Assembly: GCF_022549695.1 (NCBI RefSeq) | Contig: NZ_JAKZGS010000028.1 | Location: forward strand, 1-36,194 | Length of the DNA: 36,194 nucleotides | From: Belliella calami | GTDB taxonomy: Bacteria > Bacteroidota > Bacteroidia > Cytophagales > Cyclobacteriaceae | Direction of reading: 5' to 3' | Shown: in pieces, positions 21,688 to 30,270 of the stretch | Numbering within the stretch: the stretch's first letter is position 1 | Layout of the letters: every line of letters begins with the position of its first letter | Made by a program: the position numbers and the translations under genes | The notes under the pieces: generated by a model | What the model was told of the DNA's origin: nothing | Database searches by the model: none | The model's input: the letters and a program-made list of their open reading frames with translations, nothing else

Positions 21688-22202
21688 AATTAAAGACAAC
21701 CGGGGCGGTGATGGTGGGGATTCTCCTCCTGGTCTCGTGTAGGTCTGTCAAGAAGTTTTCTTCTGATCAGACCAGTACTGAGGCTGAGCGAATGGATGAA
21801 CTTTATTCACAATTTTCAAGAAACTTGGAAATAGAAGAGTTTGGAGATACGCTAAAAGGTAGAGTCCCCTTTCCTATCGATATCACAAAGCCTACAGTGA
21901 TCACCGGGGAAAGTCAAGGGATCAGCTTGGAGCTGACGATCAGTGACCAGGGAATCGGTTACAAAGCAATTGCAAAACCAGTTGCACGATCAAAGTTGTC
22001 ATACAGTGATACCATTGGGCAAATATCATCTATCAAGGAGCAATCAAGCAGCTCAACGGTTCGAGAAAAAGAAGTAAAAAAGCGGCTGCCTTTGTGGCTG
22101 TACCCGGTAGTAGTCATCGTCATGTTTGTCGCTTCGGGTCTAATCGTCAATAAAACACCATTAAAATGGGTAAAATATCTAAAGAACTTGAAACGAAGGT
22201 AA
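21684..22202 (+). CDS. Unimolecular spanin-like lipoprotein
   Basis: A 172-aa protein with an N-terminal lipoprotein signal (LLLVSC, Cys19), a periplasmic middle (20-134) and a C-terminal transmembrane segment (LPLWLYPVVVIVMFVASGLI, about 135-156) followed by a basic tail. This topology connects outer and inner membranes in one chain, as in u-spanins such as phage T1 gp11. It is coupled to the endolysin by a 4-base overlap. It would fuse the membranes at the end of lysis. The sequence itself has no recognised family. Confidence 0.7.
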   Translation: MKLKTTGAVMVGILLLVSCRSVKKFSSDQTSTEAERMDELYSQFSRNLEIEEFGDTLKGRVPFPIDITKPTVITGESQGISLELTISDQGIGYKAIAKPVARSKLSYSDTIGQISSIKEQSSSSTVREKEVKKRLPLWLYPVVVIVMFVASGLIVNKTPLKWVKYLKNLKRR

Positions 22203-22690
22203 GACTAATTTTTAGGTCTTATCCCAAAGCAAAAGAATTTCACTTCACAAGTGACGGTCAAGCATTCAGCTTAGAAAGTGATGCAAAGAACCATGCCAAA
22301 ACACTCAAAGCCAAGGAGGTCACTAAGATCACAAGGCAGATGGTTGTTTCGGGAAATTTTGAACTTGACACTACGGTGTACGATGAAAAGGTAGTTCAAG
22401 AAACAAGTGCAGGCAATGAATTTCAGGCAAGCGGCGCAAAAGGGGAAAAGGGACTAAACGATCAAATCGGAAAGGCTGCTGAAGACGAGGAGCGTAAAAC
22501 TTTGATTGAGAAATTCACAGAACTGGAAGGCAAGAAGCCAGCGCACAACATCGGTACAGACAAGCTAAAGGCTGCTGTAGAAGAGCTTGAAAAAGCTGCA
22601 AAGGAAGCTGCCGAAAAAGCGGATAAGGATTCAGATTCTGAAAAGGGATCAGATGATCAAAAAGACACTGAAAACCAAAAACCTGAGTAA
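22166..22690 (+). CDS. HeH/LEM-type Mu-like structural accessory protein
   Basis: A 174-aa protein with a polar N-terminal half (FHFTSDGQAFSLESDAKNHA) and a C-terminal KFTELEGKKPAHNIGTDKL segment (near residues 114-132) resembling the helix-extended-loop-helix domain of Mu-like FluMu/gp35-type proteins, then an Ala/Lys/Glu-rich coil and an acidic tail. It overlaps the spanin end by 37 bases. Probably a capsid-associated or head-tail protein. The DNA-binding HeH fold is suggested by pattern only. Confidence 0.5.
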   Translation: MGKISKELETKVRLIFRSYPKAKEFHFTSDGQAFSLESDAKNHAKTLKAKEVTKITRQMVVSGNFELDTTVYDEKVVQETSAGNEFQASGAKGEKGLNDQIGKAAEDEERKTLIEKFTELEGKKPAHNIGTDKLKAAVEELEKAAKEAAEKADKDSDSEKGSDDQKDTENQKPE

Positions 22691-22692
22691 TC

Positions 22693-23208
22693 ATGGGAAA
22701 AGTAAGATACGGCGCAAAAAGAATTGAACTTGGAGTTTTTGACCCTGAGACTGGGGCGACTTCGGCATACTTTGAAATGCCTGTATATCGTGACACCTTC
22801 ACGATGACAGAACCTGAGCCAGCGGTAACAGAGCATTTCCAGCAAGGCAAAATCAATCCACGTGTAAGACGTGTAACCCCAGCATCAATTGAAATCAGCT
22901 TCCAGTTGATGGATACCGATGCTGACAGCTTAGCGGCTGCATTGGGTGGTACTGTGACTACTGTAGATGGTGTGAAAAAATGGAATGCTCCTAAAAATAG
23001 AGGTGAAAAGCTTAAAGCTTTACGAATCACTGTAGAGGATGATTCTGTCATTGAGGTACCTGCATTCTCGCACTATGTAAGGCCAAACTTTGAGATCACC
23101 GAGGCAAACATCAACCTCTTGGATGTGAGCGGTGTGGTATTGGATTCGGGTCTTGATGAAGTTCCTGACTTCACATGGTCAGACCCTGAGCCTGATCCTG
23201 AGCCGTAA
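22693..23208 (+). CDS. Major tail tube protein
   Basis: A 171-aa beta-rich protein three bases downstream of the previous gene and one base overlapping the tail chaperone. Size, N-terminal YGAKRIELGVFDPETGA, a central SIEISFQLMDTD strand and position before the frameshifted chaperone and the tape measure fit a siphovirus tail tube. The acidic Pro-rich C-terminus (DPEPDPEP) is unusual. Confidence 0.7.
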   Translation: MGKVRYGAKRIELGVFDPETGATSAYFEMPVYRDTFTMTEPEPAVTEHFQQGKINPRVRRVTPASIEISFQLMDTDADSLAAALGGTVTTVDGVKKWNAPKNRGEKLKALRITVEDDSVIEVPAFSHYVRPNFEITEANINLLDVSGVVLDSGLDEVPDFTWSDPEPDPEP

Positions 23209-23696
23209 TGAATCATCAAACTGAGCTCAATGCAGCTTACAACATTTTAGAAAGGGGCGTCAGGGCGAAGGTCAGAGCCCCTTTCTTTTTGAGGCTGTTT
23301 GGAAAGAAAACGGTAAGTATATCCATCAAGAAGCTCTATGCCGGGACACTCTTAGAATCATCTGCTTGCTACCTCAAAACAGGAATCAAAGAAGAGCAAT
23401 TGAAGGAAGTGGAGACCGAAGCGGCACTGGAGCTGATGGCAAAGCATGGCAAAGAAATGACGAAAGCGATTGCCATTGCTGCGCTTAACAGTAAATGGAA
23501 GATCAGACTGTTTTCAGGACTCTTAGGCAGGTACCTGCTATGGAATATGCATTGGCGTGAAATCTTCGCATTGCTCGAGTTCATCTTGGTGTACAATGGC
23601 ACATCGGATTTTATGCATACTACCAGATTGCTACGGGCGATGCTGATCACAGCTCCAAGCAATCAGGGGCAAAAGGCAAAAAAGAAAGGGAGTTAA
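23208..23696 (+). CDS. Tail assembly chaperone, short form (G-like)
   Basis: A 162-aa helical protein with a Lys-rich C-terminus, between tube and tape measure. Siphoviruses such as lambda place the G and G-T chaperones here. The last codons carry the slippery heptamer A_AAA_AAG (23678-23684) in the register GCA AAA AAG needed for -1 shifting. Most ribosomes would end at TAA 23694-23696. Confidence 0.75.
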   Translation: MNHQTELNAAYNILERGVRAKVRAPFFLRLFGKKTVSISIKKLYAGTLLESSACYLKTGIKEEQLKEVETEAALELMAKHGKEMTKAIAIAALNSKWKIRLFSGLLGRYLLWNMHWREIFALLEFILVYNGTSDFMHTTRLLRAMLITAPSNQGQKAKKKGS

Positions 23697-23917
23697 AGGC
23701 CAAAGGCCTCCATAGCCCTGCCGGTATATTCTATCATGTATGTGCGGAAACTGGATGGAGTTGGCAATATGTCCTGTGGGGCGTGCCTTGGAATGTGGTA
23801 CTATGGGGAATGTCAGATGCCCCAGGAACAGAAAGTGAAGAGACTGACAAAGTAAAGCAAGGAAATCCCGCTGAAGGGCGGTCAAAATTCAACCAATGGA
23901 AAACCTCGGCCCGGTAA
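23208..23917 (+). CDS. Tail assembly chaperone, -1 frameshift form (GT-like)
   Basis: After slipping at 23678-23684 the ribosome continues at 23684 in the -1 frame for 77 further codons with no stop until TAA 23915-23917, giving about 236 aa. The extension starts EREL and is Trp-rich in the middle (GWSWQYVLWGVPWNVVLWGM). It overlaps the tape measure start at 23896 by 22 bases. A small hairpin AGGCC-AAA-GGCCT at 23697-23709, 12 bases after the slippery site, could stimulate the shift. Family knowledge: lambda G/GT requires the same shift. Strong case from sequence. Confidence 0.8.
23678..23684 (+). other. Programmed -1 ribosomal frameshift site A_AAA_AAG
   Basis: The heptamer AAAAAAG is in zero-frame register gcA AAA AAG. 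The same heptamer works in E. coli dnaX. A short stem (23697-23709) lies 12 bases downstream and an AGGGG about 10 bases upstream. It links the two chaperone frames. Confidence 0.8.
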
Positions 23918-26900
23918 ACGTAGAATTTTTAATCAATAACCCTGATTTCACTCGGTCATCTAATCGTGTCCGTGATGATATCAAGGGAATCACCCGTACT
24001 GCCAGCGAGGAGGCAGAGAAGGCAGAACAAGTATACAAGAAACTTGGAGCTGCAATTGCGGGCTACTTTTCAATTCAAGCCGTAAAAGGCTTTGTTTCAG
24101 AAGTTACAAGAGTTAGAGGTGAATTTCAGCAGCTTGAAATAGGCCTACAAACTATTTTAGGTAATAAAGATCAAGCGGATAAGTTACTAGCTCAGGTAGT
24201 AGACCTTGCAGCTCGCACCCCTTTTTCACTTAAAGAACTTGCACAAGGCTCAAAAAGCTTACTTGCATATCAATTTGCCTCAGAGGATATCACAGAAGTA
24301 CTCAGGAGATTGGGTGATGTCGCCTCTGGTCTAGATATTCCATTCAATGAACTTACCCAGCTTTATGGCAAGACTAGAGTTGAAGGCAGATTGTTTGCTG
24401 AAGACTTGAATCAATATACTGGTAGAGGAATCCCAATCATTGGCGAACTAGCTAAGATCATGGGTGTTGCCGAAAATGAAGTTAGAACACTTGTAAGTGC
24501 TGGTAAAGTTGGATTCCCTGAAGTACAGCAAGTCATAGAGAATCTTACAAATGAAGGTGGTCAATTTTTTAACTTAATGGATAATTTGTCAAGTTCTATT
24601 CCTGGTAAGATATCAAACTTGGGGGATGCATTTGATAGAATGTATAATGAAATTGGACAAGGAAATCAAGGTATCATTACTGATAGCATAAGTGGCTTAA
24701 TTGTTCTTGTAGACAACTATCAAACTGTAATAGACATTATAAAAGCTTTGATTGTTACATACGGAAGTTACAGAGCTGCGGTCATGCTTACTTCAGCTGC
24801 ACAAAATGCCATGATGCTCAGCGGACAGGGTTTGACAGCAATGCAAATTCTGCAACAAAAATGGACGGTATTGGCAACCAGGGCGCAAGCAATGCTAAAT
24901 GCTACGATGCTGGCTAATCCTTACGTAGCTGCCGCAACTGCTTTGGCAGCTTTGATCAGTGCATTGGTGATCTTCAACAAAAACAAAGATCGATCAATCA
25001 AGCTATCTGATGAATTCAAAAAGAGCATCAAAGAAGAAGTCAATGCTTCCAATCAACTTTTTAAAGCGCTAAAGGCAACATCAGAGGGCACGGATGAACG
25101 TGCCGAAATGATCAAAAAGGTTAATGAAACCTACAAGAAGTATCTTCCACAGCAACTAACTGAAGTTTCTAACCTTGAAGAAATTGAAAAGGCACAGAAA
25201 TCAGTCAATTCAGCAATAGCTGAAAGTATTTTTCTGCGAACCCAAGAAAGCGACCTTACGCAATTGCGTGAAGGATCTGCAAAATATTCCGAGAATTTCG
25301 GTAAGGCTATCCAAGACGTCATCAAGGATGCTAAGCTTAGTAGCACCGTGGGCGGTCAGTTGTCCGCTGAGTTTGAAAAGGCGCTAGATGAATTGTCCCA
25401 AGGCGCAAACGTCCCGCTTGCAAACGTTCAAAGCAAATTTGATAAGATATTAAGGGATTTTGGTCTTGAATTTTCAGTGCTGGGAAGTGGATCCAGTATT
25501 TCAACTTTCAACTATCAGGACTTATTAAAGGACACACAATCTTATGCAGCCGCTCTCAATCGTGAAAAGACTGCAACTGATGGTTTGGCAGATGCTAAGA
25601 AAGCCTATTTGGCTCAGTTGGGATTGATTAATGAGGAGGAAGCAAAATCCAATGAAGAGACAGTAGAGGCAATCACAACCCTTAAGACGCTTAAGGAGGA
25701 GTTACAGGGACTTGTAGAGGCACGTGAAAAGCTGGATATCAATGACAGCACTGGACTGGCTCAGAATGAAAGCGCACAGATTCAGCTGCAAAAAAAGATA
25801 GCAGCCCTAGAAATCCAATCAATAAAGGAAAGGGAAAAGGAGTCTAAAAAAACCGAGCTGGAGAAGCTTAAAGAAAGGCTGGACGAAAAGCGAAAAGCCT
25901 ATGATGATTACTATGCAGCAATAGAGCTAATAGGCAAAGAGGCAGCTGATCAGCAATTCTCAAACCTGATTAAGGAATCATCAACTTATTTGGAATACTT
26001 GAAAAAGGCACAGTCTGGAATTGATCCGACAAGTACAGATGCTGGTAGGCAAAATGTACTCGTAAGACAGGAGATCATACAGGCATCAGGCGCAAGTTCA
26101 CCACTTGAGCGGTTGAGGACTGAGATTGCCGAAATGAAAAAGGTTTTTGAGGATTTCGAGACTTACAAAAAGCAATTTGGATTAGAAGCCGCAAAGCAGC
26201 AATACAGCGAACAGCTTGGAGAATATGACAATTACCTTTCATTTCTAAGGGCTAAAACAGTCGAAAACCAGGATGCATTTGCAGCGATCTTAGAAGGCAG
26301 GTCAACAGGTGAGCAAAGGGATATCAGCAAGTTACTTGATGAGGAAGGCAATGAGGCTAAAAGAGAAGAAAGAAAGCGATTTGAAGAGCAATTGGCAGAA
26401 TTACAGACCTACAACAATGAAAGGTTAAGACTAATATCTGAATACAATGAGCTTAAAAATAAGCTTTTGGAAGCTGGAGAAATTGAAGCAGCTGAAATAG
26501 CAAGGCAAAATCATCAAAAAGAACTCGATGAACTTGATGATGCAAATGTCAAAAAGCTACAATCCTATCAGGAGTTACAGAAAGGCATAGAAGACATGAC
26601 CCTTTCATCAGCTCGCAAACTAGTGGAAAGGGCTAAAGACTTGCTCGCATCTGAGGATATGAGCGATGAGCTTCGGGAGCAAATCAAAAAGGTCATAAGG
26701 GATTTTGAAAGGGAAATCAATAAGGTCAGCCTAGACGACATTTTCAAGATATCGACGGCAATTGGACAGCTCGGCCAATCATTGCAGAAACTTGGAGAAA
26801 CGGCAGGAAGTCGGGGTTTAGCAAATTTGGGAGGTTTATTTTCAGGCTTGGCAGGAGGTGTTGGTGATTTGTTGACAGCTTTCGATAAAGATGCATCAAG

Positions 26901-28215
26901 CTCGGATGTAATTGCAGCTGGGATTAATGGAGTGGTCAGAATGGTTGACATGCTTGCTGGTGCGGCTCAGCGAAGGAAAGAAGCTGAAGAAGCATATTAT
27001 AGATCAGTAATAGGCTTTCAAAACCAATATAACCTATCTCTAAATGAGCAAATAAGACTCCAATCAATATTGGGTGAAAGTGTCTTTTTAAAGGACTTTG
27101 AAGGAAGGATTAAAGATGGATTAAGCGCTGTCACTGATGCAAATGCCGAATATCAAAAAGCACTTGAAGAGCTGAGCAAGGGCATGGCCAAAAGCGGCCA
27201 ACGCAATGCAATAGACTGGGGAAGTGTTGGACAGGGAGCTGCCAGTGGAGCTGCGATTGGAGCGACAATAGGAAGTGTGGTACCTGTCATAGGAAATGTT
27301 GTCGGGGCAGTTGTCGGAGGAATAGTTGGAGGTATTACAGGTCTATTTGCTGGTAAGAAAAAAGTAGATAAGTTTCTCCCTATCCTTGATGAATATCCCG
27401 AGCTTATAGATGATTCTGAGGAAGGAATTATAAAATTAAACAGAGCTTTAGCCGATTCGCTTATTCAAAACAATTTGGTTGATGATGCCACAAAAGAAAT
27501 ATTACAAAATATTCTTGACTGGGACGATGCCTTGGAAGCAGCAAGAGCTCAAATAGCCGAGGTAATCAGTGAGCTGGCAGGATCTCTTGGTTCAGATATG
27601 CGAAACGCATTGGTAAGTGCATTCAGGGATGGAGAAGATGCAGCCGTCAAAATGGGTGAGACAGTTGAAAAAGTACTGGAAAACATCATTGGACAATTGA
27701 TATTCAATAGGATATTTTCAGGCGCATTTGACAAACTGGAAGCTGATATGGCAGCAAGTATGGACGTGGGAGGTGATGGCAATTGGATAGATGATTTTGA
27801 ACGGTTTTTCAATACAGCTTCAGGGCTAAGTGGTGACTTCAATGATGCAATGCAGGCGGCAATGGATCAGGCTAAGAAAGCTGGGTTTGATATTTTCCAG
27901 CCAAGTGGATCACAGGAAAAAGGATTGCAAGGGGCGATTAGTAGGATGACTGAGGAAACTGGTTCGGAGCTTACTGGCTTGAAAAGAGCGTCCTATGATC
28001 TTGAAAAAAGAAATTTTGCAATCAATGAACAAAAATTGATGCTTCATAAGCATCATTATGAAGCTGTAGTTAGATCACTGCAACATCATGCAGCAATAGA
28101 GAAGAACACAGCAGACACAGTTGAGCGACTTGATGATGCTGTAGTAGAGCTTAAAATGATAGTCAAAAATACAACTAGTAAAAAAGGTTCAAGAGGTTTA
28201 GGTTTAGATGATTAA
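23896..28215 (+). CDS. Tape measure protein
   Basis: A 1439-aa protein setting tail length. The N-terminal region, about 60-260, is a typical tape-measure domain (LLAQVVDLAARTPFSLKELA, then VEGRLFAEDLNQYTGRGIPI and VGFPEVQQVIENL). Hydrophobic helices follow near 270-360, then long coiled coils (EKLKERLDEKRKAYDDYYAA). A Gly-zipper patch (GAASGAAIGATIGSVVPVIG near 1113-1133) is able to enter membranes, and the C-terminus is helical. The length suggests a tail of about 215 nm if 1.5 A per residue holds. It overlaps the frameshift extension and the Dit-like gene. Confidence 0.9.
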   Translation: MENLGPVNVEFLINNPDFTRSSNRVRDDIKGITRTASEEAEKAEQVYKKLGAAIAGYFSIQAVKGFVSEVTRVRGEFQQLEIGLQTILGNKDQADKLLAQVVDLAARTPFSLKELAQGSKSLLAYQFASEDITEVLRRLGDVASGLDIPFNELTQLYGKTRVEGRLFAEDLNQYTGRGIPIIGELAKIMGVAENEVRTLVSAGKVGFPEVQQVIENLTNEGGQFFNLMDNLSSSIPGKISNLGDAFDRMYNEIGQGNQGIITDSISGLIVLVDNYQTVIDIIKALIVTYGSYRAAVMLTSAAQNAMMLSGQGLTAMQILQQKWTVLATRAQAMLNATMLANPYVAAATALAALISALVIFNKNKDRSIKLSDEFKKSIKEEVNASNQLFKALKATSEGTDERAEMIKKVNETYKKYLPQQLTEVSNLEEIEKAQKSVNSAIAESIFLRTQESDLTQLREGSAKYSENFGKAIQDVIKDAKLSSTVGGQLSAEFEKALDELSQGANVPLANVQSKFDKILRDFGLEFSVLGSGSSISTFNYQDLLKDTQSYAAALNREKTATDGLADAKKAYLAQLGLINEEEAKSNEETVEAITTLKTLKEELQGLVEAREKLDINDSTGLAQNESAQIQLQKKIAALEIQSIKEREKESKKTELEKLKERLDEKRKAYDDYYAAIELIGKEAADQQFSNLIKESSTYLEYLKKAQSGIDPTSTDAGRQNVLVRQEIIQASGASSPLERLRTEIAEMKKVFEDFETYKKQFGLEAAKQQYSEQLGEYDNYLSFLRAKTVENQDAFAAILEGRSTGEQRDISKLLDEEGNEAKREERKRFEEQLAELQTYNNERLRLISEYNELKNKLLEAGEIEAAEIARQNHQKELDELDDANVKKLQSYQELQKGIEDMTLSSARKLVERAKDLLASEDMSDELREQIKKVIRDFEREINKVSLDDIFKISTAIGQLGQSLQKLGETAGSRGLANLGGLFSGLAGGVGDLLTAFDKDASSSDVIAAGINGVVRMVDMLAGAAQRRKEAEEAYYRSVIGFQNQYNLSLNEQIRLQSILGESVFLKDFEGRIKDGLSAVTDANAEYQKALEELSKGMAKSGQRNAIDWGSVGQGAASGAAIGATIGSVVPVIGNVVGAVVGGIVGGITGLFAGKKKVDKFLPILDEYPELIDDSEEGIIKLNRALADSLIQNNLVDDATKEILQNILDWDDALEAARAQIAEVISELAGSLGSDMRNALVSAFRDGEDAAVKMGETVEKVLENIIGQLIFNRIFSGAFDKLEADMAASMDVGGDGNWIDDFERFFNTASGLSGDFNDAMQAAMDQAKKAGFDIFQPSGSQEKGLQGAISRMTEETGSELTGLKRASYDLEKRNFAINEQKLMLHKHHYEAVVRSLQHHAAIEKNTADTVERLDDAVVELKMIVKNTTSKKGSRGLGLDD

Positions 28216-29161
28216 TATGCACTACTACTATAATAATATTAGCCTTTCAACATTTGGGATCATTCCTGGTCAAAGTTCATTGTCTAACATTGCTATATCC
28301 GGGCATCTTGATTTCCCAAAAAGAATTAACAAAACAGAACAATTGTGGGAAGATAGAAATGGTATTGAGCCTTATGTTTCAACAGGAGAAATTCAATTTG
28401 GAGGAAGGGATATTGATTTTCACTTTTTGTTGAATGCTGCAACTCAATCAGAGGCTAATTATAAGTTGCTCAACTTATATAAGATGATAGATGAAATTAA
28501 TCAACTCAAAGCATTTACTTGTGATTTTGGCTCTTGGAACGTCTATGTTAGAGATGAAATAAAAATTAATGTTTTGGGAAATGGTTGGTGTTCAGGAATA
28601 ATTCCATTCAGAGAGCCAGTTTGTGATCTTAATGGCGACTTACCGATTAATGGAGATATAAATAACATTCAAGGAATTGATGGTTTTAATTTTAATAATT
28701 TAGGTTTTTTCCTTACTGATTTCAGGCGTCTTGGAATATATACTGAAGCAATATCAGGGCTATATAATAGACCAAAACCGAAACAACAACAAGCTTATTC
28801 ATACGAAAAAGAATCTTATCAAATTACAAAGCACAATTCGAGGGAGTATATTCTTAAAGGGGTTATTCAATCAAATGATTATAGTCGATTAGTTAATGTA
28901 ATTAAAGGTCTAAACGCATTATTCTCTCAAGTAGGAACAAGGATTTTATATCTTCCAGAAGATATGATAAGACTTGTTTTTTGTAAAAATGGTTTTAAAG
29001 TAAGTGAAATAAATATTGATTCAACTGTAACAGCCACAATCGAAATAAACCTTACAGAAGCTGAGGAAGCTGCTGAAGATGAAAATTATCTCCTGTTGGG
29101 AGATACTTTAAATAGATATGTAACAACTACAGTCGGGCAAAAAATAATTGTAAAAATATGA
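28208..29161 (+). CDS. Distal tail (Dit)-like protein
   Basis: A 317-aa protein just downstream of the tape measure (8-base overlap), the usual place of Dit. The N-terminal half (YYYNNISLSTFGI, then ISGHLDFPKR and FGGRDIDFHFLL) resembles the Dit beta-sandwich; a second beta-rich block follows. It forms the ring joining tube and adhesin. Its DNA is visibly more AT-rich than the tape measure gene, hinting at separate origin. Confidence 0.65.
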   Translation: MINMHYYYNNISLSTFGIIPGQSSLSNIAISGHLDFPKRINKTEQLWEDRNGIEPYVSTGEIQFGGRDIDFHFLLNAATQSEANYKLLNLYKMIDEINQLKAFTCDFGSWNVYVRDEIKINVLGNGWCSGIIPFREPVCDLNGDLPINGDINNIQGIDGFNFNNLGFFLTDFRRLGIYTEAISGLYNRPKPKQQQAYSYEKESYQITKHNSREYILKGVIQSNDYSRLVNVIKGLNALFSQVGTRILYLPEDMIRLVFCKNGFKVSEINIDSTVTATIEINLTEAEEAAEDENYLLLGDTLNRYVTTTVGQKIIVKI

Positions 29162-30252
29162 GCGGTTTCGGTATAGTTAAATTTGATGATTTATTCCCGG
29201 TAAAGGAATCTCCTAAAGTTGGAGATAAGGTATTTGGATATGATGCTCAAGGAAATATTAATGCTGCATTTCGAATTCAGGCAATTCTTGATCTATTAGA
29301 AAGCTCAAATCCTGACTGGTCAGATATTCAAAACAAACCAAATCTATTCCCGCCAACAGCACACACATTGGGAAGTCATAGCAATGTTGCTTCTAATGCC
29401 GACACAGCGACAGATGGACAGATTCTAAGAAGGATGGCAGGAGCTTGGGCTCCCTTTACTGCTGATTATTTGACGAGCTTCACTGAGTCTGATCCAACTG
29501 TCCCAGCGTGGGTAAAAGCTATACTTCAGAATCAAATAGCTAACTGGGATCAAGCCCACGGATGGGGTAATCATGCTGGACAATATCGACCAGTTGACTG
29601 GGTGCCTACTTGGGCTCAGGTAAGCGGTAAGCCAAATGCATTCACACCAACAGCACACACATTAGGAAGTCATAGCAATGTCGATACTAATGCTGACACT
29701 GCGACAGATGGACAGATTCTAAGAAGAGAAGGCGGTTCATGGAAGCCTTGGACACCTGATTTTATTGAAGAATTTCAGGAGACTGATCCTACTGTCCCTG
29801 TTCATGTCAAAAACATAAGCGTTGGTGATCTTTCAAATTGGAATAATGCCTCAAATATACTTTCTGAAGTAGAGCCTAATCATTTACCTCATGTACAATC
29901 AGGTCTTGCTAAGACAGGGAAACTCAAAGCTATTTTAAGTGAAATAGATGAAGAGGATGAGAATTCAGTACAGGAAGTAATTGCTTATGAATTCACAGCT
30001 CCTGTAAAGGGTCAAGAGGCTCAGGAAGATGACGAATATGTGACAAAATCACAGATAAACGACAGTGTTAATTATACAGAAGACAACAAGTCCGAACCTG
30101 AAAAAGTACAGGCGAGGGATAACATAGACGTGTTCAGCAGGCAAGAAGTAAAGGATATCACGGGACTACGAGAGGATTTAGTGACGGCGGGAAAGGAAAA
30201 TTTGGTAGTAGCGATTAATCAGGCGGCGTCTTGGGACTTGATAGAATGGTAA
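29158..30252 (+). CDS. Tail fibre-like protein with internal duplication
   Basis: A 364-aa protein with two copies of a segment (PTAHTLGSHSNV...NADTATDGQILRR) around residues 66-92 and 165-191, each followed by a TDPTVP motif. One GWGNHAG-type motif, common in phage fibres, lies between them. The C-terminus WDLIEW resembles the end of the next gene (WDVVEW). The protein overlaps Dit by 4 bases. Probably a receptor-binding or baseplate fibre. Specificity is not predictable. Confidence 0.65.
   Translation: MSGFGIVKFDDLFPVKESPKVGDKVFGYDAQGNINAAFRIQAILDLLESSNPDWSDIQNKPNLFPPTAHTLGSHSNVASNADTATDGQILRRMAGAWAPFTADYLTSFTESDPTVPAWVKAILQNQIANWDQAHGWGNHAGQYRPVDWVPTWAQVSGKPNAFTPTAHTLGSHSNVDTNADTATDGQILRREGGSWKPWTPDFIEEFQETDPTVPVHVKNISVGDLSNWNNASNILSEVEPNHLPHVQSGLAKTGKLKAILSEIDEEDENSVQEVIAYEFTAPVKGQEAQEDDEYVTKSQINDSVNYTEDNKSEPEKVQARDNIDVFSRQEVKDITGLREDLVTAGKENLVVAINQAASWDLIEW
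29351..29728 (+). repeat. Direct repeat of about 81 bases inside the fibre-like gene
   Basis: Two copies, 29351-29431 and 29648-29728, both begin CCAACAGCACACACATT and end in GACAGATGGACAGATTCTAA plus a short tail. They differ at scattered, mostly synonymous positions and have identical length, so they arose by in-gene duplication kept under coding selection. Confidence 0.85.
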
Positions 30253-30270
30253 CTGATAAATAAAATTTAT

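Noticed and set aside
23631-23885. Minus-strand reading frame opposite the tail chaperone
   Set aside because: It is a shadow of the -1 frame extension, with no start context and opposite to the whole tail operon.
26568-26951. Minus-strand frames inside the tape measure and other long genes
   Set aside because: These are antisense shadows of the helical, Lys/Glu-rich coding frame, giving Ser/Leu-rich low-complexity translations with no support.
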